From assembly GCA_003576695.1 (NCBI GenBank), contig QOZQ01000004.1, forward strand, positions 372,001 through 436,000: a stretch of 64,000 nucleotides of DNA, written 5' to 3'. Positions 1 through 9,606 of the stretch are shown one piece after another. The notes beneath the pieces were generated by a model. It worked only from the letters and a program-made list of their open reading frames with translations, had not been told where the DNA came from and ran no database searches. A program made the position numbers and the translations under genes. Positions within the stretch are counted from its first letter, which is position 1. The number at the start of each line of letters is the position of its first letter. Source of the stretch: Taklimakanibacter lacteus. Lineage in GTDB: Bacteria; Pseudomonadota; Alphaproteobacteria; Rhizobiales; Aestuariivirgaceae.

Positions 1-1176
1 GGCCTGATCGCGGCGCAGGATGTGGAAATCCTCGTCCACTCCAATCTCGATGACGGGTTTGCCGGACTCTTCCTCGACATGTGCTGCAGCCTCGGCATGG
101 TGATCGTCGAGAAATACATCATCGAGGAACTGGCGGGCGCCAGGCTCGGCCATTGCTATGGCCATCACTTCTCCGATCCCTTGTCGCGCATGGCGTTCCA
201 TGCGGCGCTGCATCGGGTGACCGACACGCCGGGCACGATGATCTTCGGCAATACGGTGAGCTATCAGTCCTCGCCCGCCGGCAATTATGCCAGCCTCGCC
301 AATTATCTCCTGGCCGATATCATGGCGCTGCGCCGCTGGCCCACGGGGCATGCGATCAATCCGGTGCCGGTGACCGAGAACAACCGCATTCCCGATATCG
401 ATGAGATCATCGACGCGCAGACTTTCGCGACGCGGCTCACGCAGCATGCGCATTTCCACGAGAGCCTGGTCGAGTGGAAGAAGGTCGAGGACCTGGCGGA
501 AGAGCTGGTGCGGAATGGGCAAGTTTTTGCCGGGCGCGTCCTTGGCGGTCTTGCGGAGATCGGCATCGACACGAAGGATGCGGCGCAGCTTCTCCTGGCC
601 ATCCGTCGGATGGGACCCAAGCGGCTCGAGGACATGTTCGGTCCTGGAGCCGATGCAGGAAAATCGCGAAAGCCGCTGGTCCTTGCCGAATGGGCGCGGG
701 AGCTCGATGAAACGGCCGAACACTGGATTGCCCGGAGCAGGACCGGTTCCGCATCAATGCTGCCCAGAGGGCTCAAGGCCTGCGTTGCCACCAGCGACGT
801 GCATGAGCATGGCAAATATCTGGTCGAGAAGGCGCTTGCCGGCCTCGATATCGCGGTGGTGGATGGCGGCGTCTCCGTCGATGCCGATATGCTGGTCGCC
901 AGGGCGGTGGAGGGGGGCGCCGACCTCATCGCCATCAGCACCTATAATGGCGTGGCGCTCAGATACTGCCGCGAGGTGGTGGATGAACTCGCCCGCCGAG
1001 GTCTCGACATTCCGATCGTGGTCGGCGGCCGTCTCAACCAGGTCCCGGATGACTCGAATTCGGGGCTTCCGGTCGATGTCACGGCGGATCTGCGCAAGCT
1101 CGGCTGCTACCCTTGCACGACGCTCGATGATGTCTTGCCGGTGCTGATGAAATTGCAGCCGCAGACGGGCCGCTGA
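1..1176 (+). CDS. Cobalamin-binding mutase-like protein (5' end outside window)
   Basis: The reading frame is open from the first base, so the gene begins upstream of the window; the GTG at 22 is only an internal candidate start. About 391 residues are visible. Counting from the GTG codon, the C-terminal part (about 250-384) has the B12-binding fold signature D259-x-H261-x-x-G264, whose His would be the lower cobalt ligand, followed by a typical VDGG stretch and the VVGGR glycine pair near 334. The part before it (about 1-210) looks like the end of a B12-dependent mutase barrel, closest in style to the methylaspartate mutase E subunit. A barrel and a B12 domain on one chain suggest a carbon-skeleton mutase. 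The substrate cannot be read from the sequence. No adjacent gene on the same strand clarifies the role. Confidence 0.72.
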   Translation, partial: GLIAAQDVEILVHSNLDDGFAGLFLDMCCSLGMVIVEKYIIEELAGARLGHCYGHHFSDPLSRMAFHAALHRVTDTPGTMIFGNTVSYQSSPAGNYASLANYLLADIMALRRWPTGHAINPVPVTENNRIPDIDEIIDAQTFATRLTQHAHFHESLVEWKKVEDLAEELVRNGQVFAGRVLGGLAEIGIDTKDAAQLLLAIRRMGPKRLEDMFGPGADAGKSRKPLVLAEWARELDETAEHWIARSRTGSASMLPRGLKACVATSDVHEHGKYLVEKALAGLDIAVVDGGVSVDADMLVARAVEGGADLIAISTYNGVALRYCREVVDELARRGLDIPIVVGGRLNQVPDDSNSGLPVDVTADLRKLGCYPCTTLDDVLPVLMKLQPQTGR

Positions 1177-1288
1177 CGACAATTGCCCGCTGGCCACGTC
1201 ATGGCCACAAAATCCCCTTCACTTCGTACGATTCCCTTCCTATTCTGACCTTGGGGCAGATGCGCCCACCCAAATGGGAGGTTTCCAA

Positions 1289-1345
1289 ATGGTCGCAATC
1301 GTCCAGACCCGGAAAGGTAAATCGGAGTGGAGTGTGAGATGGTGA
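1289..1345 (+). CDS. Possible 18-codon leader ORF before the protease gene
   Basis: An ATG at 1289 sits 9 bases after a strong GGGAGG site (near 1275-1281) and opens an 18-codon frame rich in charged residues. Its TGA stop (1343-1345) overlaps the ATG of the downstream protease gene (1339). This layout is typical of translational coupling or a regulatory leader peptide. No known leader motif or amino-acid run is visible, so it may be fortuitous. Confidence 0.3.
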   Translation: MVAIVQTRKGKSEWSVRW

Positions 1346-2289
1346 AGCTTGGAATGTCGATAATTCCGGTTCTGGCCGGGATGGCGCTGGCCTCGGCCGG
1401 TCCTGCTTTCGCCCAGAACAACAGCAATCCGGAGATGCGCTTCAACTCGGTCATATTTCCCGATGAGCCGACGAAGGCCATGCCTTGGAGCAGGGCGCAG
1501 CTCAGCGAGGCCAAACCTTTCCCCATGCCGGTGATCAAGGGAAAGCCGCCGCAAAGCTCGAAGGCGATGAAGAAGCCGCAGCGCTCCGGCCAGAAGCCGG
1601 CGAAGCCTCAGGAGAATGAGGGCCGGAATGTGGATGCGGGGACGCCGCTGAAATGGGCGGGAAAGATGTTCTTCCGCAAGAACGGCGACCCTTATGTGTG
1701 CAGCGGCCAGTTCATCGCCGATCGTGTCGTGCTGACCGCGGCACATTGCGTGCAGAACCGCAATGGGCGATTTGTCACCGACCTGGTCTTTGCGCTGCAG
1801 TACCGCAATGGAAAGCAGCTCAGCCTGCACCGGGCGAAGTGCATAGCGACCTATGGCGGCTGGACCCAGGGACTTGGCGTGCCCAGGGAGTATCAGTGGG
1901 ATTTTGCCATGTTCCTGGTCGACAAGCCGTCGCCGACCGGAAATTTCGGCTATCACCCGCATTGGCGTGACGACTATTCGAGCGACATGCTTGTCGGCTA
2001 TCCGAGCGACATTGCGGGCGGCCGCCGGGTGTCGGTGGTGAAAGGCAAGCTTGATCCCGCACCCTATGGCGACTTGGCGGTCACCAGTTCCAAGCACAGC
2101 GAAAGCCGCTTCCTGGGCGGCTCCAGCGGCGGCGCGTGGGTGGCGAGATATACGACCAAGCGGGGCAGTGGGAACTACATCATCGGAGTGAACTCGCATT
2201 ATTACGAAAGCGAGCCCACGAAGATGTACAGCCCGTATTTCACCGGTTTCGACGACTTGCTGCGTTATACCGAGAATGGCTGCCGGTAG
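1339..2289 (+). CDS. Secreted trypsin-like serine protease (S1 family)
   Basis: A protein of about 316 residues with an N-terminal signal peptide (hydrophobic core, then an AFAQ-type cleavage site near residue 26), so it is probably exported to the periplasm or beyond. The chymotrypsin-fold triad can be read: H136 in VLTAAHC, D188 in WDFAMF and S263 in GGSSGGAW. The last replaces the usual GDSGGP, so the Asp before the catalytic Ser is absent. Residues 30-100 form a Pro/Lys/Gln-rich linker, possibly a propeptide. ATG 1339 was chosen because GGAG lies 6 bases upstream; a GTG at 1327 would add four residues. The 3' end overlaps the TPR-CHAT gene by 14 bases, implying co-translation and a shared pathway. 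Substrate unknown. Confidence 0.85.
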   Translation: MVKLGMSIIPVLAGMALASAGPAFAQNNSNPEMRFNSVIFPDEPTKAMPWSRAQLSEAKPFPMPVIKGKPPQSSKAMKKPQRSGQKPAKPQENEGRNVDAGTPLKWAGKMFFRKNGDPYVCSGQFIADRVVLTAAHCVQNRNGRFVTDLVFALQYRNGKQLSLHRAKCIATYGGWTQGLGVPREYQWDFAMFLVDKPSPTGNFGYHPHWRDDYSSDMLVGYPSDIAGGRRVSVVKGKLDPAPYGDLAVTSSKHSESRFLGGSSGGAWVARYTTKRGSGNYIIGVNSHYYESEPTKMYSPYFTGFDDLLRYTENGCR

Positions 2290-5200
2290 CAGGCTCGATG
2301 TGGCCCGCCTTGTCATCCTGGCTTTCATTGCCGGTTTGACACTCTTCGCATCCCCGGCAAGCGCCGAAGAGAATCCGGCAGCGCGGCTGGCCGCCATGAA
2401 CGATGAGGCGCGCGCCTTCTCGCAGAGTGGCCGGCATGCCGAGGCTGTCAATGTCGCGAAATCTGCTGTGCAGTTCGCCCAGCACACCTATGGCGAAGCC
2501 AGCCGGGAAACTGCGCGGCAACTCTCTCTGCTCGCCACTGCCTATGAGGGCGCTCGAAACATCACCGCCGCCATCGTCGAACTGGAACATGCCATCGAAC
2601 TCGACAAGCGGATCTACGGCCACAGATCCATGGTGCTTGCCGCCGCTCTCTTTGACCTCGGCAATCTTCATTTTACAGAGCGGGAATTTGCGAAGGCTCG
2701 TGCGAGCTGGGCGCGAAGCGCCGACATCCTGCTGAAAGTGACACAGGGAGAAGGTGATCTACTCGCCAACGCCTATTTCAATCATGCACTGGCGGCCGGG
2801 CACATGGCCGACAGCGAAAGGGACGAGGAGCGGTTGCATCGGCGTTCCTTGCGGATACGCGAGAAGATCGACAGCTCGCTTCACGGACTTATCGCCACGA
2901 GCCATGATATCATCGGCAGCCTCGTCGAACGGCAATTTCGCTACACCGAAGCTGAAGCGCATTTCAGGATCGCGCTGACCCTGCGTGAGAAGATCTCCGA
3001 TTTCGACCGGGAAGAATTGGCGAGCAATGCCTACCGGCTGGCCGATGTCCTCAACAGGCTCGAACGCTATGACGAGGCTGAACCCCTCTTTGTCCGGTCG
3101 CTCGAATTATATGAACAAGCGGGATCACAGGACGCGCGGACCATTTCCTATGCACAGCGCGGTCTGTCGCTGGCGCTCTATTATCAATCCCGATTTGAGG
3201 AAGCCGAGGCGTTCGGCGCCAAGGCGCTTGCCGGCGCCGAAAAATGGCTGGAGGCGGACTCGCTTTACCTGAACGCGTTCCGGGAAGCGCTCGCTCTGGC
3301 GAAAATAGCGCGCGGCCGCTACGACGAATCGACGCCATTGCTGAGGCGGAACATCGACACGCGAATCAAGCTTGCAGGTGAGAATGACAGGTATCTGAAC
3401 TATGAATATCCAATGCTCATCAATTCGCTCGCAGGCGAACAGAAATTTGCCGAAGCCGAGGAAGCGGCGCGCTTCCTGCTCGAATTCTCGGAGCGGACGA
3501 TTGGCACTGCCTTTTTCGTGATCCCCTCCGGCGTAGACAGGCTGTTTTCCCAGTCGGCGGAGATTCTGGAGGTGCAGGGCAGGCTCGACGAGGCGGAAAC
3601 GCACTATCGGCGCATATTGGACACATACGATATGTTCAACCGGATCACGAGCAGGAGCGGCGACTGGGACGAGGCGAGTTTTCTCCTGCGGTTCGCTTAT
3701 TTTCTGGACAGGAGGAAAAAGTGGAGCGAGGCTGAGGCACTTGTCGAACGGGCGACGCGAATTGCCGTTCAGCTCCGCAAGAGTGACGATGTCGACATGG
3801 CCTATGTCCATGATGCCACGGCGCTGCTGCTGCAAAGACAGGGCAAGCTCGAAGAGGCAGAGGGCGTCCTTGCCAAATCGCTTGCGTTGAGGAGGAAGTT
3901 TCTGCGGCCCGATCACCCTGTTCTTGCCGGCAGCTATGTGGAAGCGGCGGAGCTGGCCGTTGATCTTGACCGCCTTGCCGCGGCCGAAGACTACTACCGC
4001 CAGGCGTTGGCGATGATGTCCAGGATCTATGGCCATGAAAATCCCAAGATGGCCGGCCTCTACTCAAGTCTCGGGGCACTTTACCTGCGAGTTGGCAGGA
4101 CGGCCGATGCGACCGGCTATTTCGAGAAGGCTGCTCAAATCCATCTGAAGGAGATCGACACTACCCTCCTGCCGGCCAATGCCGGTGCGGCGAATGCCGA
4201 TGTCGGCAAGCTGGTCGGCAATCTCTATGATTTCGACGGCCTGATCAAAGTGAACTATCAGCGCGAGCAGGCGGGGGAAGGCTCGCAACGCATCCTTGAA
4301 GACATGTTCGCGATGTCGCAATGGACCAGTTCATCCGAAACCGCCTTCGCGCTGGGGCAGATGTCGGCGCGGCAGGAAACCGGCGACATTTCTCTTTCGC
4401 AGGTCGTGCGCGAACGTCAGGACCTGATGCGCGAAAGCCAGGCTCTGGATGGCAAGCTGATGGAGCTGGTTTCCTTGCCGTATATGCAGCGTCAGGTGGA
4501 GAACGAGCGGGAGATCCGCAAGCAGCTTGCAGTCGTCGCCGCCAGACTCCGATCGGTGAGCGACAGGCTGCAGCAGCAGTTTCCTCATTACGCAGCGCTC
4601 TCCGCTTCCCGGCCATTGACAATTTCAGAGGTACAAGACCTGCTCGGGGACAATGAGGTTCTCCTCAGCTTTGTCGAGACCTCCGCATTGCCCCCACTGC
4701 CGGCGGAGATGTTTCTGTGGGCAGTGCCAAAGCGGGGAAAGCCACTCTGGGTAAGAGTTGCGCTCGAGCCGGATGCGATCGGCGCAAAAGTTGGCACGCT
4801 GCGCAATCTCCTCGGCGTCGGTTCCGGTTCGCGAGCTGCGACGCCTATCTCCGATACGGCAGGTGGCAGTTTCGATCTCACGCTTGCGCATGAACTCTAT
4901 CAGGCAGTTCTCGGGCCTGTCGCTCCCATGATCGCCGGCAAGCAGCTGATCGTCGTGCCATCGAAGAATCTCTCGAGCCTGCCTTTTCATCTTCTGGTGA
5001 GCAGGGCGCCGGATGACGCAACTACCGTGGGTGACGCCTATCGGCTGGCGCATTGGCTCATTCGCGATCATGCGATTTCCATGCTGCCGTCGGTGACATC
5101 GCTCAAGGCCTTGCGGGGGCAAAGGCAAATGGTGGCGGGCCAGAAGCCCTATATCGGTTTCGGCAATCCGCTGCTGCTCGGTACCGATGGCAGCGATCGT

Positions 5201-5989
5201 TCTGCCTGGCAAAAGATGGATTGCACGCCGATCGGCGAGTCGATGCTCGCGGCGGCGGAGCCCTCTCGCAATGACCAGGGCCTCTCGCGATTTTTCCGGG
5301 GAAAACGTGCCGATGTGGCAGAGTTGAGAAAGCTCGCACCCTTGCCGGAAACGGTGGTTGAGCTTTGCGCGGTCGCCCAAAGCCTCAAAGGCAGCGAGGA
5401 TGAGCTTTTCCTCGGTGCCAATGCGACAGAAGCGAAGCTCAAGGCGCTCAGCCTGTCGGGCGAACTCGCCTCGGCACGGATCGTGCATTTCGCCACCCAT
5501 GGCCTGGTGGCAGGCGATCTTGATTTTCTCGCGGAACCTGCGCTCGTCCTGACACCGCCCGACAAGCCGACGGAGGAGGATGATGGTCTTCTCTCGGCAT
5601 CGGAAGTGAGCGCGTTAAAGCTCAATGCGGATTGGGTCGTCCTGTCGGCCTGCAACACCGCTGCCGGAGAGGGGAACAATGCCGAAGCCCTTTCCGGACT
5701 GGCGCGGGCGTTCTTCTATGCCGGTACGCGCGGCCTCCTCGTCTCGCATTGGCCGGTCTATTCCGACGCGGCAGTCGCGATCACTACGGGATCCATCAAC
5801 AGGGTTTCCGAGCGTCCCGAAATAGGCCGGGCCGAGGCCTTGCGCCAGACCCTCATCACGCTGATCGACCAGGGTGGCCGCTACGCCATGCCGGCCTATT
5901 GGGCGCCTTTCGTCATTGTCGGGGAGGGGAGCTGGCATGACGGCAAGAGGGCCGCATTCGCGGCTCCGAATGGGAACTGGATCAGATGA
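2276..5989 (+). CDS. Secreted TPR-CHAT (caspase-like) protein
   Basis: A 1237-residue protein. Residues 1-31 look like a Sec signal peptide (hydrophobic core, cleavage after SASA or nearby), unusual for CHAT proteins, many of which act in the cytoplasm. Residues about 35-660 are helical tetratricopeptide-like repeats with recurring A-E-A/Y-x-x-A-L spacing; 700-770 is coiled-coil-like. The C-terminal CHAT domain (about 870-1230) carries the expected cysteine-protease dyad, H1075 in HFATHG and C1126 in SACNT, followed by the typical GLARAFFYAG and VSHWPV segments. It is therefore probably an active clan CD peptidase. TPR-CHAT proteins are usually switched on by a partner or ligand bound to the TPR part. 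The start codon lies inside the upstream trypsin-like gene (14-base overlap), so the two are probably made together. Target and trigger are unknown. Confidence 0.88.
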   Translation: MAAGSRLDVARLVILAFIAGLTLFASPASAEENPAARLAAMNDEARAFSQSGRHAEAVNVAKSAVQFAQHTYGEASRETARQLSLLATAYEGARNITAAIVELEHAIELDKRIYGHRSMVLAAALFDLGNLHFTEREFAKARASWARSADILLKVTQGEGDLLANAYFNHALAAGHMADSERDEERLHRRSLRIREKIDSSLHGLIATSHDIIGSLVERQFRYTEAEAHFRIALTLREKISDFDREELASNAYRLADVLNRLERYDEAEPLFVRSLELYEQAGSQDARTISYAQRGLSLALYYQSRFEEAEAFGAKALAGAEKWLEADSLYLNAFREALALAKIARGRYDESTPLLRRNIDTRIKLAGENDRYLNYEYPMLINSLAGEQKFAEAEEAARFLLEFSERTIGTAFFVIPSGVDRLFSQSAEILEVQGRLDEAETHYRRILDTYDMFNRITSRSGDWDEASFLLRFAYFLDRRKKWSEAEALVERATRIAVQLRKSDDVDMAYVHDATALLLQRQGKLEEAEGVLAKSLALRRKFLRPDHPVLAGSYVEAAELAVDLDRLAAAEDYYRQALAMMSRIYGHENPKMAGLYSSLGALYLRVGRTADATGYFEKAAQIHLKEIDTTLLPANAGAANADVGKLVGNLYDFDGLIKVNYQREQAGEGSQRILEDMFAMSQWTSSSETAFALGQMSARQETGDISLSQVVRERQDLMRESQALDGKLMELVSLPYMQRQVENEREIRKQLAVVAARLRSVSDRLQQQFPHYAALSASRPLTISEVQDLLGDNEVLLSFVETSALPPLPAEMFLWAVPKRGKPLWVRVALEPDAIGAKVGTLRNLLGVGSGSRAATPISDTAGGSFDLTLAHELYQAVLGPVAPMIAGKQLIVVPSKNLSSLPFHLLVSRAPDDATTVGDAYRLAHWLIRDHAISMLPSVTSLKALRGQRQMVAGQKPYIGFGNPLLLGTDGSDRSAWQKMDCTPIGESMLAAAEPSRNDQGLSRFFRGKRADVAELRKLAPLPETVVELCAVAQSLKGSEDELFLGANATEAKLKALSLSGELASARIVHFATHGLVAGDLDFLAEPALVLTPPDKPTEEDDGLLSASEVSALKLNADWVVLSACNTAAGEGNNAEALSGLARAFFYAGTRGLLVSHWPVYSDAAVAITTGSINRVSERPEIGRAEALRQTLITLIDQGGRYAMPAYWAPFVIVGEGSWHDGKRAAFAAPNGNWIR

Positions 5990-6029
5990 GCGAGAGGCTG
6001 ATGCCCGCGTGGCGCATCGACGATGACGG

Positions 6030-7043
6030 TCAACCCAGCCGTTTCTCCTCACCGGTACGAGCAGACTCATAGGCGGCAAGGACGATTGCGAGGGCGGCGC
6101 GTCCATCGACAGCCGTGCTCGGCGGCGCGGCGCCTGTCGACAGGCAGTCGAGGAAGGCGGTCGCCACCGCGTGATGAAACCGGCCCGAGACGAAGCTCGG
6201 CGTGACGTCAACGGGCTCCCATGCCGATGCGCCGGTGCGGGCTATTCGCAAGTAGGGCGGCGCCGACAGACGGCCCGATGCCAGGTCGACGCCGGAGAGC
6301 AGCGCAGAGCCCCTAGTTCCGTAGACTTCGACGGAATTGTCCGCCGCCGCGAAGGACCAGCTTGTGGCGACCTCCGCCAGGAGGCCGCCTGGCCAGCGCA
6401 CTATCGCCACGGCGGTGTCCTCGACGGACGACGATGATGACGACGACAGGCTCGCCTGGACCGCGACGGGATCGCCGAACAGCCAGCGCAGGAAGTCAAA
6501 GGCGTGGACACCTTCATCGATCAACGTGCCGCCGCCGCTCAAATCCCGATCTGTCCACCACCCGCCGGTAAAGGCGGGGTCTTGCCCGTGGTCATGGCCG
6601 TGGCGGATGCGGACCAGCCTGATCTGCCCCAGCTCGCCGCTTTCCAAAATCATCTTGAGCCTGTGGTTCACGGGATCGAGCCGCTTGGGGAAGCTCTGCA
6701 TGAACGCAACGGCGGATCGCCCGACCAGGCCGACGATGGCATCGGCGTCGTCCAAGGTCGTGGTTATCGGCTTTTCGCACAGCACGGCCCGACCGCGCGC
6801 GATGGCTCTTTCGATCAGGGCGCGATGCCGGGCCGTCTCGGAGCAGATCGCAACGGCATCGACGGCGTCAAGTAATTCATCGATAGATGCGAATTGAGGG
6901 ATATCAAAGCGCCCGGACGCAGTCATCGCGCGTTGCGCATCGTCATCCCAGAGTCCAATGAGAGATGTGCGGCGATCCTCGACGAGAGCTTCCGCCCAGA
7001 AGTCGGCGTGGTAATGGGCAAAACTCAGGATTCCGATACGCAA
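6030..7043 (-). CDS. Gfo/Idh/MocA-family NAD(P)-dependent dehydrogenase
   Basis: 337 residues. The N-terminal Rossmann fold starts at MRIGIL, and CEKPITT near residue 95 is the family's E-K-P signature whose Lys helps bind cofactor and substrate. GGGTLIDEGVHAFDFL in the C-terminal domain carries the conserved substrate His. Members oxidise or reduce sugars and cyclitols. It is the last gene of the minus-strand sugar operon, 7 bases after the DUF4432 gene, so it probably acts on the imported sugar. A run of seven Ser codons (near 6420-6440) lies in a surface loop. It ends 40 bases from the convergent CHAT gene, with no clear terminator between. Confidence 0.88.
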   Translation of the reverse strand: MRIGILSFAHYHADFWAEALVEDRRTSLIGLWDDDAQRAMTASGRFDIPQFASIDELLDAVDAVAICSETARHRALIERAIARGRAVLCEKPITTTLDDADAIVGLVGRSAVAFMQSFPKRLDPVNHRLKMILESGELGQIRLVRIRHGHDHGQDPAFTGGWWTDRDLSGGGTLIDEGVHAFDFLRWLFGDPVAVQASLSSSSSSSVEDTAVAIVRWPGGLLAEVATSWSFAAADNSVEVYGTRGSALLSGVDLASGRLSAPPYLRIARTGASAWEPVDVTPSFVSGRFHHAVATAFLDCLSTGAAPPSTAVDGRAALAIVLAAYESARTGEEKRLG

Positions 7044-7050
7044 GGGACGA

Positions 7051-8040
7051 TCAGCTCCGATCGGGCAGGTTCAACGGTCGCGGGCTGCCGGAGAGAGTGA
7101 TTTCCAGGCGGTAGGTGCGGCGCTCGCCAGGCGCAAGGTTCGAATCCGCCTTGCCTTTCCCATCTGCTGCAAGCGGGCTGCTGCATGGCTCGATCGCGAG
7201 GACGCCCGTATGCCGCCGCAGATCGCGCCAGAGCTGAAGATGGCTTAAAGTGCGCGTGTCGAAAGAAAAGCTGACGGAGAGTCTTCTTTCACCGGATGGT
7301 GTTACGACAGTGCAACGAGACGTTCCGTTCGCCTGGGCCGGCCAGGTTCTGGCCGGCTGCAGCCCGTCGTCATCCGGCAGCTCGATCGGACCCAGAAGGT
7401 TCTGTCCGTCGAGCTCGACGGTGGTGCCGGGAGCAATTCCCGGGTAACCTAGGTTGAAGTGATAGAGCATCTCCTGCGCGCATATCTCCGCTCCGAGATT
7501 CTCCACCATATCGGTGATCCGGATCGTCCCGCCGCCGACTGGAGCTTCGATCCGCCGGCGCAAGCGCAGCGCCTCGCCGCCGTAGCGCGCCTGCACCACC
7601 TCGCCCTCGCAATAGAGCAGGGGCTCGTCCCTGTCCCAGTCTTCGCCATAGGCGGTGAGCCGTGCCGGCGTGAAGGGAAGGCGTCCATGGAGGGGCTCGC
7701 CATTCGCGGGCTGGCGGATGTGGTTCAATCCGCACGTGATGAGGAAACCGGAAAAGCCGCGATTGAAGCCGCGGCCACCCTCGCTCTCCAGATCGATGAG
7801 CGCCGGCGTGCGGAAACCTGCCGGACTCTGCCAGGCGATCTGAATGCCCTGCCAGCTTAGCGTGCCGATATCGAGTGTTCGGTCGCTCAGGGCCAGGAAT
7901 TCGAGGCCGCCACCGGTGGAAAAGGAGAGGGCGCGGACGCCGTTCTCCGGACCGTCATCAAGCACGATCCGGCGCACGGTGGCGATCTGGCGCAGGGTGC
8001 CGACCAGCGGACTGAGCGATTGCGCCAGCTTCTTTGTCAT
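7051..8040 (-). CDS. DUF4432 / aldose 1-epimerase-like protein
   Basis: 329 residues of the galactose-mutarotase-like beta-sandwich fold. Recognisable family segments are TLDIG near the N-terminus, FSGFLITCGLNH, LHGRLPFTPARL and a YHFNLGYP strand; the conserved His residues in the second and third are candidate catalytic or metal-binding residues. Families of this fold interconvert sugar anomers or bind modified sugars; the activity of DUF4432 itself is not firmly established. The start overlaps the end of the sulfatase-type gene by 4 bases, so the two are translationally coupled. A clear paralogue is encoded at 34173-35363 in another sugar cluster that also has a MocA-like gene. Confidence 0.82.
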   Translation of the reverse strand: MTKKLAQSLSPLVGTLRQIATVRRIVLDDGPENGVRALSFSTGGGLEFLALSDRTLDIGTLSWQGIQIAWQSPAGFRTPALIDLESEGGRGFNRGFSGFLITCGLNHIRQPANGEPLHGRLPFTPARLTAYGEDWDRDEPLLYCEGEVVQARYGGEALRLRRRIEAPVGGGTIRITDMVENLGAEICAQEMLYHFNLGYPGIAPGTTVELDGQNLLGPIELPDDDGLQPARTWPAQANGTSRCTVVTPSGERRLSVSFSFDTRTLSHLQLWRDLRRHTGVLAIEPCSSPLAADGKGKADSNLAPGERRTYRLEITLSGSPRPLNLPDRS

Positions 8041-9572
8041 TGCGCGGCCACCGGCAACTGCGGCCCCTCGAGATCAAGGCGTGAAAAGGCCTCGGGCGGC
8101 GCATCATTGGCGCGCATCAGCTCCATCATCAGTGCGACGAGCCTTGTCTCCTCGCTCCTGTCGGTCAATGGATCGAGCTGCCCCGGATCGGTGTGCAGGT
8201 CGTAGAGGCGCGTGTCAGATTCCAGCAAAGCACCCGGCCCGTAGTTCTCATACATCGGCGAGCGCCTGGTCACCGGCACCTTGAGTAGCCGCGCCCCCTT
8301 GCTGAAGGCGAAAGGATCCGCGATCCCGGCATCGGCAAGCTCCTCGGGCGAGAACGGCGCGAAGATATGCGTCGGCATCAGAGTATACTGGTAGATCTCC
8401 TGGCGAGACAGGTCGGCGGGGAAGCGATGATAGGTATAGCGCCCGTCGGTGATGTTCACCGCGCCGCCGAAATAACCGAAGAGCGCGCCGTCGCGCCGCC
8501 TTTCGCCGGACTTCATCGAGAGGAGGGAATGGCCTTCCATCTCGGCTTCAGGCCCGACACCGAACAGGTCGAGAAAGGTCGGCGCGAGATCGATCGACTG
8601 GGTGAGGGAGGAGGAGCGTGATCCGGCCATGGCGAGACTGCGGGGATCGTAAATGAACAGCGGGATATGGGCGACTTCCTCATAGAGATTCATGCGGTTC
8701 TTGGCCCAGAAATCATGCTCGCCGAGCAGGAAGCCATGGTCGGTGGTGACGATGAGGGCCGTGTCCCGCCATAGATCGTGCCTGTCGAAGTAGTCGAGCA
8801 GCTCGCCGAGCAGGTGATCGCACATGGCGACGACGGCATAATAATTGGCGCGCAGCTCCTCGCATTCTTCCGGCAACTCGTCGACCCGGCCATAACGCGG
8901 CCAGTCGCGGATGGGCCCCTTCCATCCGGTATCGAAGGGCTCCTTGAAGCGGCTCGGGGCCTGGAACGGCTCATGCGGATCGAAAGTCTCGATCTGGAGC
9001 AGCCAGTTGTCGGCGGCGCGGTTGCGGTCGAGAAAATCGAAGCCATGGGCGAAGCATTGGACAGAAGGGAAGTCCTTCTCCTCGCGGATGAATTGACGAT
9101 TGATGATGTTCTGAGAGAAGTATTTGCGCCGCTCCGCGGTGAACTGCCGCGCATGGTACAGTTCGCGCAGGCGCTCCCAATGCGGCTGCACCATGGCCTT
9201 CCAGCGATCGCCCTCCTGACCACGGACGAATTCGTAGGAGTCGTAGCGGTTGTGGTAGGTGGCGCCGCCGTCCTCCCAATAATGGAAGTGATCGGTGACC
9301 AGGTGGCTGTAGACGCCCGCCTTGTGGAGCAACTCGGGAAAGGCGTTGTCGAAAGGCTCCAGCGGCCCCCAGCTGCGGTGAAGAAAGGTCAAACGCCCGG
9401 TCAGCATGTCGCGACGCGCCGGCATGCAGGGCAAGCTTCCCACATAGTGCTTGTCGAAGGTGACGCTGCGGGCTGCAAGGCGGTCGAAATTGGGTGTCGG
9501 AACGCGCTTGCCGCCATAAGGCGCCAGTATGTGGCGATTGAGCGAATCGAACAGGACAAAAACCGCCTTCAT
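8037..9572 (-). CDS. Cytoplasmic sulfatase-family hydrolase
   Basis: 511 residues of the alkaline phosphatase/sulfatase superfamily. The formylglycine motif is C49-M-P-A-R53, ending in LTG, so C49 would need conversion by a formylglycine-generating enzyme that is not in this window. D9 in FDSL and the TTDHGFLLGEHD block near 290-305 are the expected metal ligands. There is no signal peptide, so the enzyme should act in the cytoplasm on an ester already imported, which fits its place directly after an ABC sugar importer. The C-x-P-A-R form and length of about 510 also match phosphonate or phosphodiester hydrolases of rhizobia, so sulfate is likely but not proven. Confidence 0.85.
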   Translation of the reverse strand: MKAVFVLFDSLNRHILAPYGGKRVPTPNFDRLAARSVTFDKHYVGSLPCMPARRDMLTGRLTFLHRSWGPLEPFDNAFPELLHKAGVYSHLVTDHFHYWEDGGATYHNRYDSYEFVRGQEGDRWKAMVQPHWERLRELYHARQFTAERRKYFSQNIINRQFIREEKDFPSVQCFAHGFDFLDRNRAADNWLLQIETFDPHEPFQAPSRFKEPFDTGWKGPIRDWPRYGRVDELPEECEELRANYYAVVAMCDHLLGELLDYFDRHDLWRDTALIVTTDHGFLLGEHDFWAKNRMNLYEEVAHIPLFIYDPRSLAMAGSRSSSLTQSIDLAPTFLDLFGVGPEAEMEGHSLLSMKSGERRRDGALFGYFGGAVNITDGRYTYHRFPADLSRQEIYQYTLMPTHIFAPFSPEELADAGIADPFAFSKGARLLKVPVTRRSPMYENYGPGALLESDTRLYDLHTDPGQLDPLTDRSEETRLVALMMELMRANDAPPEAFSRLDLEGPQLPVAAQ

Positions 9573-9606
9573 TTAGGATCTCCTTGAGCCCGAATATATA
9601 TGCCGG

